From NCBI RefSeq assembly GCF_014132355.1, contig NZ_BLZO01000093.1, positions 1 through 64,000 on the forward strand: a DNA stretch of 64,000 nucleotides, read 5' to 3'. Within the stretch, counting starts at the first letter, position 1. Each line of letters opens with the position of its first letter. Both the position numbers and the translations under genes were made by a program. Of the stretch, positions 1 through 10,118 are shown one piece after another. Origin of the DNA: Okeania sp. KiyG1 (GTDB taxonomy: Bacteria; Cyanobacteriota; Cyanobacteriia; Cyanobacteriales; Microcoleaceae). The notes under the pieces are model-generated. The model did no database searches, was not told where the DNA came from, and saw only the letters and a list, made by a program, of their open reading frames with translations.

Positions 1-208
1 CAAATCCGTTTAATTAGACATCAAAAAATTCTTCAATCGTCATAACTATGCTCATCTTTGTAATTCTTTTCTCCTCCTGACTCGGTCCTCCTGACTTCCT
101 CCTCCTGGGAGGGGCTAGGGGTTGGGTTGGGAGGAGGGGCGAGGGGTGGGTTGACTCCTCCTAACTTAACCATTCTATGGCTGTTTAACCGGATTTGATA
201 TTATGCGT
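1..208. mobile_element. MITE-like repeat, left edge cut by window
   Basis: The window opens inside an element whose ends are inverted copies: CAAATCCGTTTAATT at the left and TTTAACCGGATTTG near 195-208. The same ends and much of the same interior (rows of CTCCTGACT) recur at 25702-26033, where both ends are complete. No coding capacity is seen. From 209 to 454 there is only more repeat-type sequence (runs of CTACTCCCT, and a GGAGATGTCTATTG motif found elsewhere in the window). Confidence 0.5.
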
Positions 209-454
209 AAGTCTGGAAATAAAATCAATTATCGTACAGAAATTATTAATTCTTTTCGCCTACTCCCTACTCCCTAATTTTCTGGAGATGTCTATTGTAT
301 AACCGGATTTTATATCAGTCCCCAATTATACACAGCAATTATAACTTTTGGCTTATAAATTATGACTTTTGACTCATTATTCCCTGCTCAAAAGCCAAAT
401 CAAGGTAGAATAATAAATAGAACTCACTCAAAGTTGTTTAGGGAAAATTATAAT

Positions 455-1333
455 ATGTTGCGTAAATTAACCGTTTTGTTTATGTGTTTAACATTGTGTT
501 GGACAACAGTGGCCTGTGGCAGTTCAAACACAACATCATATCAAAACTCAAATTCCAATATTTCTTCCAACCTCACTAAGCAAAACCGAAATCAAGTAAC
601 TCAGGGACAATATCCCGTACAACAGGCAACTTATAACGATGCTAACGGTGAGTATACCTTAATGTTACTGAATACTCCGTCAGGTACACCACCGATGTAT
701 AGTACTCAAGATTTGCAAATGGCAAGTTTGACTGAGGAAGAAATTCAGGAAGGCAAAACTAACTATGCCGAAATTAATGGCAACCAAGCTAGTTTACACA
801 TCAAACCAGATTTTAAAATTGAATATGTACACAACGTCACTGAAACCCAAACCGATCCCCAAACAGGTAGACAAGAAACAATAATTGTGCGTCGAGAGTC
901 TAACTTCTGGACACCTTTTGCTGGAGCAATAGCAGGTCAGGTAGTTGGTGGAGCAATTAGTAATATGTTGTTCAGACCTCAATATTATGTACCGCCAGTT
1001 TATCAACCAGGTGGAGTAATGACTGGTTATGGTGGGTATGGCAATAGCTATGACCAAGCTGTTAGTCGATATCAAGAACGTTATCAAGCTCCACCAGCAT
1101 CGGTAAAAAACCGTCAAACATTGCGTTCTACAGGTGTAACTAATTCGACTAGAACTAATAACACTCGCAGACAGCAGCAAAATCTAAATCGTTCCACGGG
1201 AAGTGGTGCTAGTGCTAGTGACTTGCGTCGTTCCGATCAAGCAAAACCTCGCCAACAACGTCGTAGTTTTGGTAGTGGTGGGTTATCTCCCTCTCGTCGC
1301 GGTGGTGGTTTTGGATCTAGACGACGCCGTTAA
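455..1333 (+). CDS. Lipoprotein with Ser/Arg/Gly-rich tail, unknown function
   Basis: The reading frame is open from 362, but the ATG at 455 is preferred because it places a lipoprotein signal directly at the N-terminus: MLRK, a hydrophobic stretch, then a lipobox TTVAC followed by GSS, so Cys20 would be lipidated. The mature protein is low-complexity. It has an Asn/Ser/Gln-rich start, a glycine-zipper-like segment FAGAIAGQVVGGAISNMLF around residues 180-200, a Tyr/Pro/Gly patch, and a strongly basic Ser/Arg/Gly tail ending GSRRRR. Similar low-complexity lipoproteins are common in filamentous cyanobacteria without known function. Nearby DNA is repetitive on both sides, so no operon is indicated. 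The anchoring to a membrane is well supported; any role would be a guess. Confidence 0.7.
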   Translation: MLRKLTVLFMCLTLCWTTVACGSSNTTSYQNSNSNISSNLTKQNRNQVTQGQYPVQQATYNDANGEYTLMLLNTPSGTPPMYSTQDLQMASLTEEEIQEGKTNYAEINGNQASLHIKPDFKIEYVHNVTETQTDPQTGRQETIIVRRESNFWTPFAGAIAGQVVGGAISNMLFRPQYYVPPVYQPGGVMTGYGGYGNSYDQAVSRYQERYQAPPASVKNRQTLRSTGVTNSTRTNNTRRQQQNLNRSTGSGASASDLRRSDQAKPRQQRRSFGSGGLSPSRRGGGFGSRRRR

Positions 1334-2326
1334 TGAAGTCAGAAGTTAGAAGTCAGAAGTTAGAAGTTAGAAATAGGGTGAAATGAAGTTAGAAGTTAGA
1401 AAGGGGGGGCGACGTACAGAAGTTGTTTTTGTCATGGGGATGTGTGAGCAACCCTCCAAAAAAGTTTCCCCAATGCGGGATTTTAGACCCAATTATTTTG
1501 ATAAATGAATCATATTTATTTATCTAAAACTTAAGCATTCAGTCATCAGCTATGAGTTATTAACTCATTATCTTGGAAGAAGAAATTAGTAGTCAAGGAG
1601 TGAAATATGTTTGCACAGCATTCCGCAGGAAATGAAATATTTCTGTCAGCTAACCTTAGTTTTTGCTTGATTCTTTAAAAAGCTGATAGCTGTTTGCGCA
1701 GCATTCCGCAGGAAATGCTAATAGTTGTTTGCGCAGCATTCCGCAGGAAATGCTTACCTAAAAACTGCTGATAGCTAGAACAATTAATTAATTTGAGAAG
1801 GGGCAAACAGTTGTTCGCCCCTAAATTTTATGCTCATAAAAAAATCAATAATTAATAATTAATAATTACCTAAATTAATAATTAATAATTACCTATCTTG
1901 AAAATAATATCAATTTGAAAAAGAATGTTACAAATAGTTTAAAACTTTAGATGTCGAAGAATTTGCTGAAATTACTGAAGCATCAAAGTTTTGATCTATA
2001 AAATCCTAAGCATTCAGCTATCAGCAGTCAGCTCTCAGCAATTAGTAATGAATAATTACTTCTAAGGTTTAGTCCTGAAACATTTGGCAGTAACTTTTTA
2101 TGATTTTTCAATTTCAAAGGTTACTTTTACCTTCCTCAAAAATTAATAGCTGATAGCTAATGGCTGACGGCTGTTTGCGCAGCATTCCGCAGGAAATGCT
2201 TACATAAAATCTTAATGCATGACTTTTTACTTTTGAATTCCGTGAAATGGTATAAGAGGCTTTAAACCTTAATTATTCGGTAAAATAATTATATAGTAAA
2301 TTTTTTATATTAATACTTAACATCAA
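1334..2326. other. Intergenic repeats with GCGCAGCATTCC palindromes
   Basis: No gene is supported here. The stretch begins with runs of GAAGTTAGAAGTCA and carries four copies of a short palindrome (AGCATTCC-GCA-GGAAATGCT preceded by GTTTGCGC) near 1609-1634, 1692-1719, 1727-1754 and 2172-2200. More copies lie at 3530-3556, 9615-9648 (inverted) and 26173-26205. Runs of TTAATAATTAATAATTACC also occur. The palindrome can fold as a hairpin and behaves as a dispersed intergenic repeat. Confidence 0.6.
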
Positions 2327-3142
2327 ATGTTAATTAATTGGCAAGACTTAATAGCAGAAATTAATTTTAAACATAAACAATGTCAAGACGACCCGATGAA
2401 TGCGATGGCATTTGCTTATTCTTTAGGGCAACTATTGTTAGAAACTAAAGCTTTATTCTCTCCTACTGAATGGCAATCTTGGCTCAAAAAGAATTGCAAT
2501 TTTTCAGAAAGTTGTGCTGAAACTTATCTGCAAATAGCTAAAAATTGGCCTAGTTTCCGGACACAATTAGATGCTTATAGAAAAGTAGATTTGTCTGCTA
2601 TGGAGAATATACCCCAGATGCCACTTATTTCCTCTCAGTCAAAAGATAGTTTTGAAGAAAATATGCAAACAGAAGTTAAGCAAATTATTCCTTTATTGAA
2701 CAATACTGAAAATTTTCCGACCTCTTTTCCAGATGCTTCAGAATCTGAAAATGCCAGAATTATTAACTTTTATCTTCCTGGGAAAGTAGTTCCAAAAGCA
2801 CGGCCACGAGTTACTACTAATGGTACTTATTTACCACCTCGATATCGTGCTTGGAGAAATCAGGCAGAAGTAGAAATTTACCGTCAAGTTTCTGAGCTTA
2901 ATTTAGAAGTAGATTTACCAATTAAAAGAGCAGCTATTTCTATTAGTTTTTGTGGCAAACATCGTACTAATTCCGATTTAGATAATTTAGCAGGAGCTTG
3001 TCTTGATGCTTTAACATTAAACGGTGCGGGGGTTCTACAGGACGACCGCTTGAGTTGTATTCCTAAGCTGACTATTGAATATATTCCTAATGTTAAGGAA
3101 ACAGGAGTTCAGATTAAAATTGAAATACTTCCTGTGAGATAA
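2327..3142 (+). CDS. RusA-like Holliday junction resolvase with N-terminal DUF3102-like domain
   Basis: The C-terminal half (about residues 145-271) matches the RusA family of Holliday junction resolvases. It has a start FYLPGKVVPKARPRVT, then the acidic active-site signature NSDLDNLAGACLDAL followed by QDDRL, which supply the conserved aspartates. RusA cuts four-way DNA junctions during recombination or phage replication. In E. coli RusA a catalytic lysine lies four residues after the second Asp; here that position is Gly, so activity may be altered or the lysine relocated. The N-terminal ~110 residues (AMAFAYSLGQLLLETKALF...WLKKNCNFSESCAETYLQIAK) resemble the DUF3102 type found in phage and plasmid proteins. 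The gene stands alone among repeats, with no phage genes nearby. Family assignment is good; the fusion and the missing lysine deserve attention. Confidence 0.75.
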   Translation: MLINWQDLIAEINFKHKQCQDDPMNAMAFAYSLGQLLLETKALFSPTEWQSWLKKNCNFSESCAETYLQIAKNWPSFRTQLDAYRKVDLSAMENIPQMPLISSQSKDSFEENMQTEVKQIIPLLNNTENFPTSFPDASESENARIINFYLPGKVVPKARPRVTTNGTYLPPRYRAWRNQAEVEIYRQVSELNLEVDLPIKRAAISISFCGKHRTNSDLDNLAGACLDALTLNGAGVLQDDRLSCIPKLTIEYIPNVKETGVQIKIEILPVR

Positions 3143-3830
3143 ATCATTGAATAATAGGTTTTCAGTTAATATATGATATATCAATTATCAACATTAAAAT
3201 TTTATATTATTTGAGATTATTTATCGAAAAAAATCTATCCTTTAGCATAAATGTAGAGTTATATTATGTGTGGAAATAAGTTATAATTTAGACTTAGTAT
3301 TCAAGAGTTGGGACTTAGATATAGTAATTGTATAAATTACCGAATAATTAAGATTTAAAGCCTCTCCTTGTAAGCATTCAGCCGTCAGCATTCAGCTATC
3401 AGCTATTTCTTTTGGTAGGTGATAAAAGTTTTATTAATTGAGCTAGAAAAATCTGACTACAAAATTCAGCTCCAAAGTCTATATTCATTTAAACCCCCTT
3501 TTTTGCGTTCGAGCTGACAGCTAATAGCTGTTTGCGCAGCATTCCGCAGGAAATGCTTACCTCTCCTTTAAAGGAGAAACAAGCGGTCGTAGCGCAGCTT
3601 CCCGTAGTGGGATGGCGAGGAGACCTCGCCATATCCAATCGACCAAGAGAGAAAAAATTGTCCTTTGAGTCAATCCTCTTCTTTTCAAGGAGAGGTAATT
3701 ATTAATTATTAATTATTAATTATTAATTTTTGAAAGTAGCTTTTCAGAGAAATTACCAGTTTATAGATAGAGAATGTTGAAGTTATAATGAGTTTATAGA
3801 CATAAAATAAATTCACCCAAAGAATATAAA
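3143..3830. other. Intergenic, nested palindromic repeats
   Basis: No gene is seen. A GCGCAGCATTCC palindrome lies at 3530-3556. An ~80-bp module at about 3584-3650 begins CGGTCGTAGCG and ends ATCGACCAAGAG, holding GCTTCCCGTAG and GATGGCGAGGAGACCTCGCC. It recurs at 23473-23550 and inverted at 23855-23930. Each copy sits between segments related to CTCTCCTTTAAAGGAG and TCCTCTTCTTTTCAAGGAG, so one palindromic repeat is nested in another. Confidence 0.55.
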
Positions 3831-5018
3831 ATGAGAAATTGGAAATATTTTAGATTAATTATCGGTACTGGATTTTTCCTTCTTGTTTGTCCATTTCTAG
3901 TAACAGAAAAAATACATATACATTCAAAGGCAATTGCACAACAGACCACAAAATATAGCGATCGCCTAACCCAAGAAAATTTAGAAATAGAAGCACAACA
4001 ACTTGACGAGAAAGCTACAGAACAATTTCAAAATGGTGAATTAGAAGCAGCTTTAGAAACTTGGCAAAAGGTATTAGAAATTCGTCATCAACAAGGCGAT
4101 CGCGATAGCGGAACGGAGTTCTATCGCTTTCATATTAGTAGCACTCTCCATATAATAGCAACTATTTACAAGCAACAGCAGAAGTATCAGCAAGCTTTAG
4201 AGTATTATCAGCAAGCACTGGAAATTCGTCAACAGTTAGGAGACCAAGACCTAATTGCTGCTACCCTACACAATATTGGTACAGTTTATCATCATCTTAG
4301 TCAATATCCTCAAGCATTAGAATCATTAAACCAAGCATTAGCAATACGTCAACAACTGGGTGATCGTACTGCTATTAGTCGAACTTTAAATGAAATTGCT
4401 GTTGTTTACGATACTCAAGGTAGATATTCCCAGTCTTTGGAGTTTTATCAAGAGGCTTTAAAAATTGCTAAACAGGAAAAAGATAGTGCAAATATTAGTG
4501 CAATTTTAAGTAATATTGGATTAGTCTATTCTCAATTAGGTCAATATGAACAAGCAATCAATTTTTATCAGCAAGTTTTAAAGACTAACCCCCCAACAAA
4601 AGCTACAATTTTAAATAATATTGGCGCTATTTATCATCGCTTAAAAGAGTTTCCAAAAGCCTTAGAATTTTATCAACAAGCTTTGGCAATTCATCGGAAA
4701 AATCAAGACCTTTTTAGTATAGCTACAACTCTTGATAATATAGGTGTAATTTATCGAGAACAGGGAAAAAATTCTCAGGCATTAGAATCTCATCACGAAG
4801 CATTAATTATTCGAGAAGAATTAGGCGACAAGGAAGGTCAAGCAGCTACACTTCATCATATTGGTATAGCACATCGAGAGTCAGACAGACATCCAGATGC
4901 TTTACAATTTCTGACTCATACTTTAATTATTGATAGACAACTTGGAAACCAGGATGGAGAAAGAATTACCCTGGCAAATATAGGTAAATTATTAGAAAGA
5001 AAAATCATCCTCAATTAG
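3831..5018 (+). CDS. TPR protein, N-terminal part of a frameshifted TPR-CHAT protein
   Basis: After an N-terminal hydrophobic segment (FRLIIGTGFFLLVCPFLV, residues 7-24, probably a signal peptide) the protein carries about eight tetratricopeptide repeats of the ~40-residue Kinesin-light-chain/TPR_12 type, for example YQQALEYYQQALEIRQQLGD and YPQALESLNQALAIRQQLGD. TPRs form helical scaffolds for protein binding. The frame ends at ERKIILN, but shifting by one base in the A-run at 5000-5004 lets TPR-like sequence continue (NHPQLAIIFYKQSVN) straight into the CHAT domain coded from about 5005 to 6553. The intact product would be about 906 residues, the usual TPR-CHAT architecture of cyanobacteria. 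One missing A explains the break; sequencing error or a real pseudogene are both possible. Confidence 0.8.
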   Translation: MRNWKYFRLIIGTGFFLLVCPFLVTEKIHIHSKAIAQQTTKYSDRLTQENLEIEAQQLDEKATEQFQNGELEAALETWQKVLEIRHQQGDRDSGTEFYRFHISSTLHIIATIYKQQQKYQQALEYYQQALEIRQQLGDQDLIAATLHNIGTVYHHLSQYPQALESLNQALAIRQQLGDRTAISRTLNEIAVVYDTQGRYSQSLEFYQEALKIAKQEKDSANISAILSNIGLVYSQLGQYEQAINFYQQVLKTNPPTKATILNNIGAIYHRLKEFPKALEFYQQALAIHRKNQDLFSIATTLDNIGVIYREQGKNSQALESHHEALIIREELGDKEGQAATLHHIGIAHRESDRHPDALQFLTHTLIIDRQLGNQDGERITLANIGKLLERKIILN

Positions 5019-5149
5019 CAATAATCTTTTATAAACAATCAGTTAATATTACTGAAACTATTCGCAAAGATTTAAAAGTATTACCAGCAGAACAGCAGAA
5101 ATCTTATATAGAAAGTGTTGCAGAAATATATCGTACTCTGGCTGATTTA

Positions 5150-6553
5150 TTGCTTCAAGAAAAACGCGCCATAGAAGCACATCAAATTCTAGATTTATTG
5201 AAAGAACAAGAGATATTTGAATATATGGGAAACTTAAATGCTGATGAGGATGAATATAGTGAAATTCCACTGTTAGAACTGGAACAAAAATTCTGGAAAA
5301 GGTATACTCAGCTAATGAATGAAGTCGGCAATAACCAGGTTGACTATCCGAATATTTCGTCAGAAAAATTGCTGAGTATTCATAATTTTATTGATAGTGA
5401 AGAAGTGGCAAAAATTGTCTCAGAATTAGATGAAAATGCTCATAATCAAAAACTTACTTCGGATATGTTAGGTTCTTTAAAGTATGAACTTCAAGAACAT
5501 AAACAGCAAAATACAGTAGTCTTATATCCATTACTTTTAGAAGACCGCTTAGAATTAATATTAGTCAGTGCTAATTCCGATCCAATTCATCGCACTGTTT
5601 TAGTAACCAAGGAAGAATTTAGTCAAGCTATCCTTGAATTAAGAGTGAGATTAATGAATAGAAATAAAGCCCAATCATTATCTAGAGGAAATAATAATCA
5701 ATCCGATCAAAGAGCTATGGAAGCTGGAGCAAAACTGTACGATTGGTTGATAAAACCTATAGAACCTCATCTCAAAATCAATAATACTAAAACTATTGTT
5801 TATGCACCTGATGGTCAACTACGTTATCTTCCTTTAGCAGCACTATATGATGGAGAAAAATGGTTAGTAGAGAAATTTAAAATCAATAATATTACCACTG
5901 CAAGTTTAATGGATTTAACTCCAAAAACAGAGATTAATCCTCTAATTTTAGCAGGTGCTTTAACAGAAGGAATTTATAATTTCCAAGTAGGCAAAAAAAA
6001 CTTTGATTTTGAAGGATTACCTTTTGCTGGAGTAGAAGTAGAAAAGTTAGCAACGATGTTTCCTCAAACCAATAAATTATTAGGTAATGCTTTTACTAAA
6101 AAAGCTATGGAATCACAAATGGATAACTATAACATTGTACATTTTGCCACTCATGCTGCCTTTGTAAATGGTCATCCAGAAGAATCTTTTATACTATTTG
6201 GAGACGGCACTCGCGCTAGTCTACGAGATGTGAAAGATTGGGATTTAAAAAGTGTAGAATTAGTCGTTTTGAGCGCTTGTCAAACTGGTGTGGGAAAACA
6301 GTTAGGAAATGGGGTAGAAATTCTCGGTTTTGGTTATCAAATACAAGAAGCTGGTGCATTAGCAACTTTGGCAACTTTATGGCAAGTTGATGACCAGGGT
6401 ACCCATGAATTTATGAATGATTTTTATGCAGCTTTAAAGAATGGTGCAACTAAAAGTGAAGCAGTGCAAAAAGCACAAATTAGTATGATTAATAGTCAGT
6501 TTAATCATCCTTATTATTGGGCACCATTTATTTTAATTGGTAATGGATTTTGA
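5150..6553 (+). CDS. CHAT-domain protease, C-terminal part of a TPR-CHAT protein
   Basis: CHAT proteins are caspase-like cysteine peptidases. The His-Cys dyad is visible: HFATHAAF with the catalytic His, and VVLSACQTGVG with the catalytic Cys, followed by the family-typical GNGVEILGFGYQIQEAGALA and TLWQVDD. Coding potential extends upstream of the listed start to about 5005 in the same frame (residues such as ITETIRKDLKVLPAEQQKSY), which joins it to the TPR part after correcting one base in an A-run. The N-terminal ~190 residues are the linker commonly seen before CHAT domains. CHAT proteases act in cell-death or defence-like pathways in bacteria when paired with a substrate; no partner is visible here. 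Confidence 0.85.
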   Translation: MLQEKRAIEAHQILDLLKEQEIFEYMGNLNADEDEYSEIPLLELEQKFWKRYTQLMNEVGNNQVDYPNISSEKLLSIHNFIDSEEVAKIVSELDENAHNQKLTSDMLGSLKYELQEHKQQNTVVLYPLLLEDRLELILVSANSDPIHRTVLVTKEEFSQAILELRVRLMNRNKAQSLSRGNNNQSDQRAMEAGAKLYDWLIKPIEPHLKINNTKTIVYAPDGQLRYLPLAALYDGEKWLVEKFKINNITTASLMDLTPKTEINPLILAGALTEGIYNFQVGKKNFDFEGLPFAGVEVEKLATMFPQTNKLLGNAFTKKAMESQMDNYNIVHFATHAAFVNGHPEESFILFGDGTRASLRDVKDWDLKSVELVVLSACQTGVGKQLGNGVEILGFGYQIQEAGALATLATLWQVDDQGTHEFMNDFYAALKNGATKSEAVQKAQISMINSQFNHPYYWAPFILIGNGF

Positions 6554-6720
6554 ATAGGCAAGGGAATTACATCAAAGCCAGAAAAATGGCTAGAACCCTT
6601 GTTCAACAATTAATAATTAATAATGGCTTTGTTGCATGAAAGTAGCGTTCTTAAAATCCATTCGGCAGTTATATCACTCTGTTTCGCAATTATTAATGTT
6701 CTATTTAACTATTGGACAAT

Positions 6721-7599
6721 AGTTATGACTCTGGTGATCAGCGTACGCTTTGTTTGGCAATGATTACTATTTATCTATTGGACAATAGTAGACTGACACA
6801 GCTAAAATAGTGCATTAGATTCAATTCAAAAGTCAAAAGTCAAAAGTCAAAAGTAAGAATTTTTAAGTTAAAAGCTAATCCACATTTTTAGATGAAACGA
6901 TCCACTACTAGACTGACACAGCTAAAATAGTGCATTTTTCTAATGCTCTAATTTTTACTGCTCATGTATTTGAATAAAAATCTATTGCACCAAATTAGCT
7001 GTGTCGTTCCAATAGTTATGACTCTGGTGATCAGCGTACGCTTTGTTTGGCAATGATTACTATTTATCTATTGGACAATAGTAGACTGACACAGCTAAAA
7101 TAGTGCATTAGATTCAATTCAAAAGTCAAAAGTCAAAAGTCAAAAGTAAGAATTTTTAAGTTAAAAGCTAATCCACATTTTTAGATGAAACGATCCACTA
7201 CTAGACTGACACAGCTAAAATAGTGCATTTTTCTAATGCTCTAATTTTTACTGCTCATGTATTTGAATAAAAATCTATTGCACCAAATTAGCTGTGTCGT
7301 TCCAATAGTTATGACTCTGGTGATCAGCGTACGCTTTGTTTGGCAATGATTACTATTTATCTATTGGACAATAGTAGACTGACACAGCTAAAATAGTGCA
7401 TTAGATTCAATTCAAAAGTCAAAAGTCAAAAGTCAAAAGTAAGAATTTTTAAGTTAAAAGCTAATCCACATTTTTAGATGAAACGATCCACTACTAGACT
7501 GACACAGCTAAAATAGTGCATTTTTCTAATGCTCTAATTTTTACTGCTCATGTATTTGAATAAAAATCTATTGCACCAAATTAGCTGTGTCGTTCCAAT
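6721..7599. repeat. Three tandem copies of a 293-bp unit containing a MITE-like insert
   Basis: Units start at 6721, 7014 and 7307, an exact 293-bp period, and look almost identical. Each begins with one copy of the 66-bp repeat described next, then contains GACACAGCTAAAATAGTGCA twice and its near-inverse TGCACCAAATTAGCTGTGTC once at the end. This gives a ~110-bp inner element with ~20-bp terminal inverted repeats, plus an AAAAGTCAAAAGTC stretch. Exact conservation suggests recent tandem amplification. A degenerate half-copy precedes the block at about 6670-6720. Confidence 0.85.
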
Positions 7600-8325
7600 A
7601 GTTATGACTCTGGTGATGAGCGATCACTTTGTTTGGCAATAATTACTATTTAACTATTGGACAATAGTTATGACTCTGGTGAACAGCGATCACTTTGTTT
7701 GGCAATAATTACTATTTAACTATTGGACAATAGTTATGACTCTGGTGAACAGCGTACGCTTTGTTTGGCAATGATTATTATTTATCTATTGGACAATAGT
7801 TATTACTCTGGCGTTCGGCGTACGCTTTGTTTGGCAATGATTACTATTTAACTATTGGACAATAGTTATTACTCTGGCGTTCGGCGTACGCTTTGTTTGG
7901 CAATGATTACTATTTAACTATTGGACAATAGTTATTACTCTGGCGTTCGGCGTACGCTTTGTTTGGCAATGATTATTATTTAACTATTGGACAATAGTTA
8001 TTACTCTGGCGATCGGCGTACGCTTTGTTTGGCAATAATTACTATTTAACTATTGGACAATAGTTATTACTCTGGCGATCAGCGTACGCTTTGTTTGGCA
8101 ATAATTACTATTTAACTATTGGACAATAGTTATTACTCTGGCGATCAGCGTACGCTTTGTTTGGCAATAATTACTATTTAACTATTGGACAATAGTTATT
8201 ACTCTGGCGATCGGCGTACGCTTTGTTTGGCAATAATTACTATTTAACTATTGGACAATAGTTATTACTCTGGCGATCGGCGTACGCTTTGTTTGGCAAT
8301 GATTACTATTTATCTATTGGACAGT
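7600..8325. repeat. Eleven tandem 66-bp repeats with 8-bp palindrome
   Basis: Copies begin at 7600, 7666, 7732, 7798, 7864, 7930, 7996, 8062, 8128, 8194 and 8260, an unvarying 66-bp step. Each unit holds AACTATTGGACAATAGTT, an 8-bp perfect inverted repeat with a 2-bp spacer. The variable part reads GCGATCA or GCGTACG followed by CTTTGTTTGGCAAT. There is no spacer variation of the CRISPR kind and no sustained open frame. The strict spacing, unusual for dispersed repeats, would place palindromes at about six helical turns from one another. Confidence 0.9.
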
Positions 8326-8584
8326 GGATTGACTCCTAAGAAATAGCCTAACTATTTGTAGCAAACAGTTATCAAATTGGTATTATTCAGTAATAAAGGA
8401 ATTATAACTTTTTGACATAAAAACCTCTTGCTATCTATCTTTGAGCCTATTTTTTGCTGCTGTTTTGTGTAAGTCCCGCTAACTATTTGTAGCAAAAATT
8501 TATCACATTGGTATAACTTTATCAATATTGCCCAAGTTACATTAACTGTGGCTGAATTTAGCATCTAACTAAGGAGACTGTTGT

Positions 8585-9601
8585 ATGACAGATACATTAC
8601 GATTTGGTATTGTGGGAACGGGATTGATTGCCAGGGTGATTGCCCAAGGATTAGTCGATGCCAAAAATTGTGCTTTAGTCGGAGTGGCTAGTCGTTCCAT
8701 CTCTCGATCACAGGAGTTTGGCCAGCAATTCGGAGATGTTAAAGGGTTTGACAGTTGGCAAGATTTAATCGCTTGGTCTGGGGTGGATGCAATTTATATT
8801 GCGACTCCTACTGCCTTAAAAGAAGAAATTGCTGTGGTAGCTGCGCAACAAAAAAAGCACGTTTTAGTCGATAAACCCTTTGCGACCTTAGAGTCTTTGC
8901 AAAAGATTACCGTAGTCTGTAGGGAAAATAAAGTCTTGTTTATGGACGCAACCCATTTTGTCCATCATCCCAGAATTGCAACCATTAAGCAAACTATGGA
9001 AGAAAGCATTGGTAAAGTTCAAGCGATACGAAGTGCCTTCTATTTTCCCGTTAGCGATCGCAGTAATATTCGTTTCAATCCCGAATTAGAGCCAAAAGGA
9101 GCTTTAGGAGACTTAGGTTGGTATAATATGCGGGCAACAGTTGAATTTTTAGCTCCTAACATTAATTTAAGCCAAATTTCAGCCAAAGTTAAACGAGACA
9201 TCGAAACTGGGGCGATCGTTCGTGTTTGTGGTATGCTCGCTTTTGATGATGACAGTACCTCGACTTGGGATGCAGGATATACTTCAGGTGCGATAACGAT
9301 GGATTTGGCTTTAATTGGTACAAAAGGCATTATTACCCTAGATGATTTTGTGTTAGATTGGGTGAATAGTTTTGCCTTTAAAAATCCTAATCTTAAGGCG
9401 GGTTTTTATCTCAAAAATGGTATGGATACCCGTGGAGATGTCAAATTTATTGAGGTAAAAAGTGAGCAAAGTTCTCAGGTGAAAATGGTCGAAAATTTTG
9501 CTGATGTGGTGTTCAATGGTGTGACTAATTCTACAATAAATTATTATCAAGTGAGTGAAAAAACTCAAGCCTTATTAGATGCAATTTATGGTTGTATTTA
9601 G
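8585..9601 (+). CDS. Gfo/Idh/MocA family NAD(P)-dependent oxidoreductase
   Basis: The N-terminal Rossmann fold shows GIVGTGLIA at residues 8-16 and the ATPT plus VLVDKPFA motifs (the family's EKP loop, here DKP) around residues 76-100. The C-terminal part is the usual alpha/beta dimerisation and substrate domain. At 338 residues the length is typical. Members oxidise or reduce sugars, inositols or related alcohols with NAD(P)(H); substrate cannot be read from the sequence. The ATG is well placed, with AAGGAG about ten bases upstream. It is a single gene, flanked upstream by the 66-bp array and downstream by dispersed palindromes. Confidence 0.9.
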   Translation: MTDTLRFGIVGTGLIARVIAQGLVDAKNCALVGVASRSISRSQEFGQQFGDVKGFDSWQDLIAWSGVDAIYIATPTALKEEIAVVAAQQKKHVLVDKPFATLESLQKITVVCRENKVLFMDATHFVHHPRIATIKQTMEESIGKVQAIRSAFYFPVSDRSNIRFNPELEPKGALGDLGWYNMRATVEFLAPNINLSQISAKVKRDIETGAIVRVCGMLAFDDDSTSTWDAGYTSGAITMDLALIGTKGIITLDDFVLDWVNSFAFKNPNLKAGFYLKNGMDTRGDVKFIEVKSEQSSQVKMVENFADVVFNGVTNSTINYYQVSEKTQALLDAIYGCI

Positions 9602-10118
9602 TTATTAACAGGACGTAAGCATTTCCTGCGGAATGCTGCGCAAACAGCTAGCTCGCATTTCCGTTTGTCATGCTGCGCAAACAGCCATCAGATGGATGAA
9701 CATATTTAAGCAAGAACTGAGGTTAGGTTATAGCCAATTTCATTAATGAATTTTAATTCTTCTTGGTGGATAATTCTCCTCTAGTATGATAATGAGTTAA
9801 TAACAAATAGCTGATAGCTGATAGCTGAGTGCTGAATGCTTACAACAGGACTTACGCAAGATGTGAAACTATACACCAATTGTAGAGGTTGAATGCCATT
9901 CGCCCCTAGAAGATATGGTGGTTATGCTTCAAGAATGCGCGAATTTAGAATGCGCGAATTTAGAATTACCTCTCCTTGAAAAGAAGAGGATTGACTAATT
10001 ATGAAAATTTTTATTTATTATCCCCTTAAAAGGGGAGGCTTTAAACCATAATATTTCGGTAAGTTCTGTTCCTGTTAATGCTAGGATAAAATTAGAGAAT
10101 TTACTAAAAGACAAACCG
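9602..10118. other. Intergenic repeats
   Basis: Only dispersed repeats are seen: the inverted GCGCAGCATTCC palindrome at 9615-9648, GCTGATAGCTGATAGCTGA, the ACAGGACTTACGCAAGA motif at 9845 that recurs through the window, and CTCTCCTTGAAAAGAAGAGG. No gene or clear terminator is supported. Confidence 0.5.

Noticed and set aside
7600-8325. CRISPR array
   Set aside because: Units are 66 bp with no unique spacers; differences are few point changes spread over the unit, and no cas genes are in the window.
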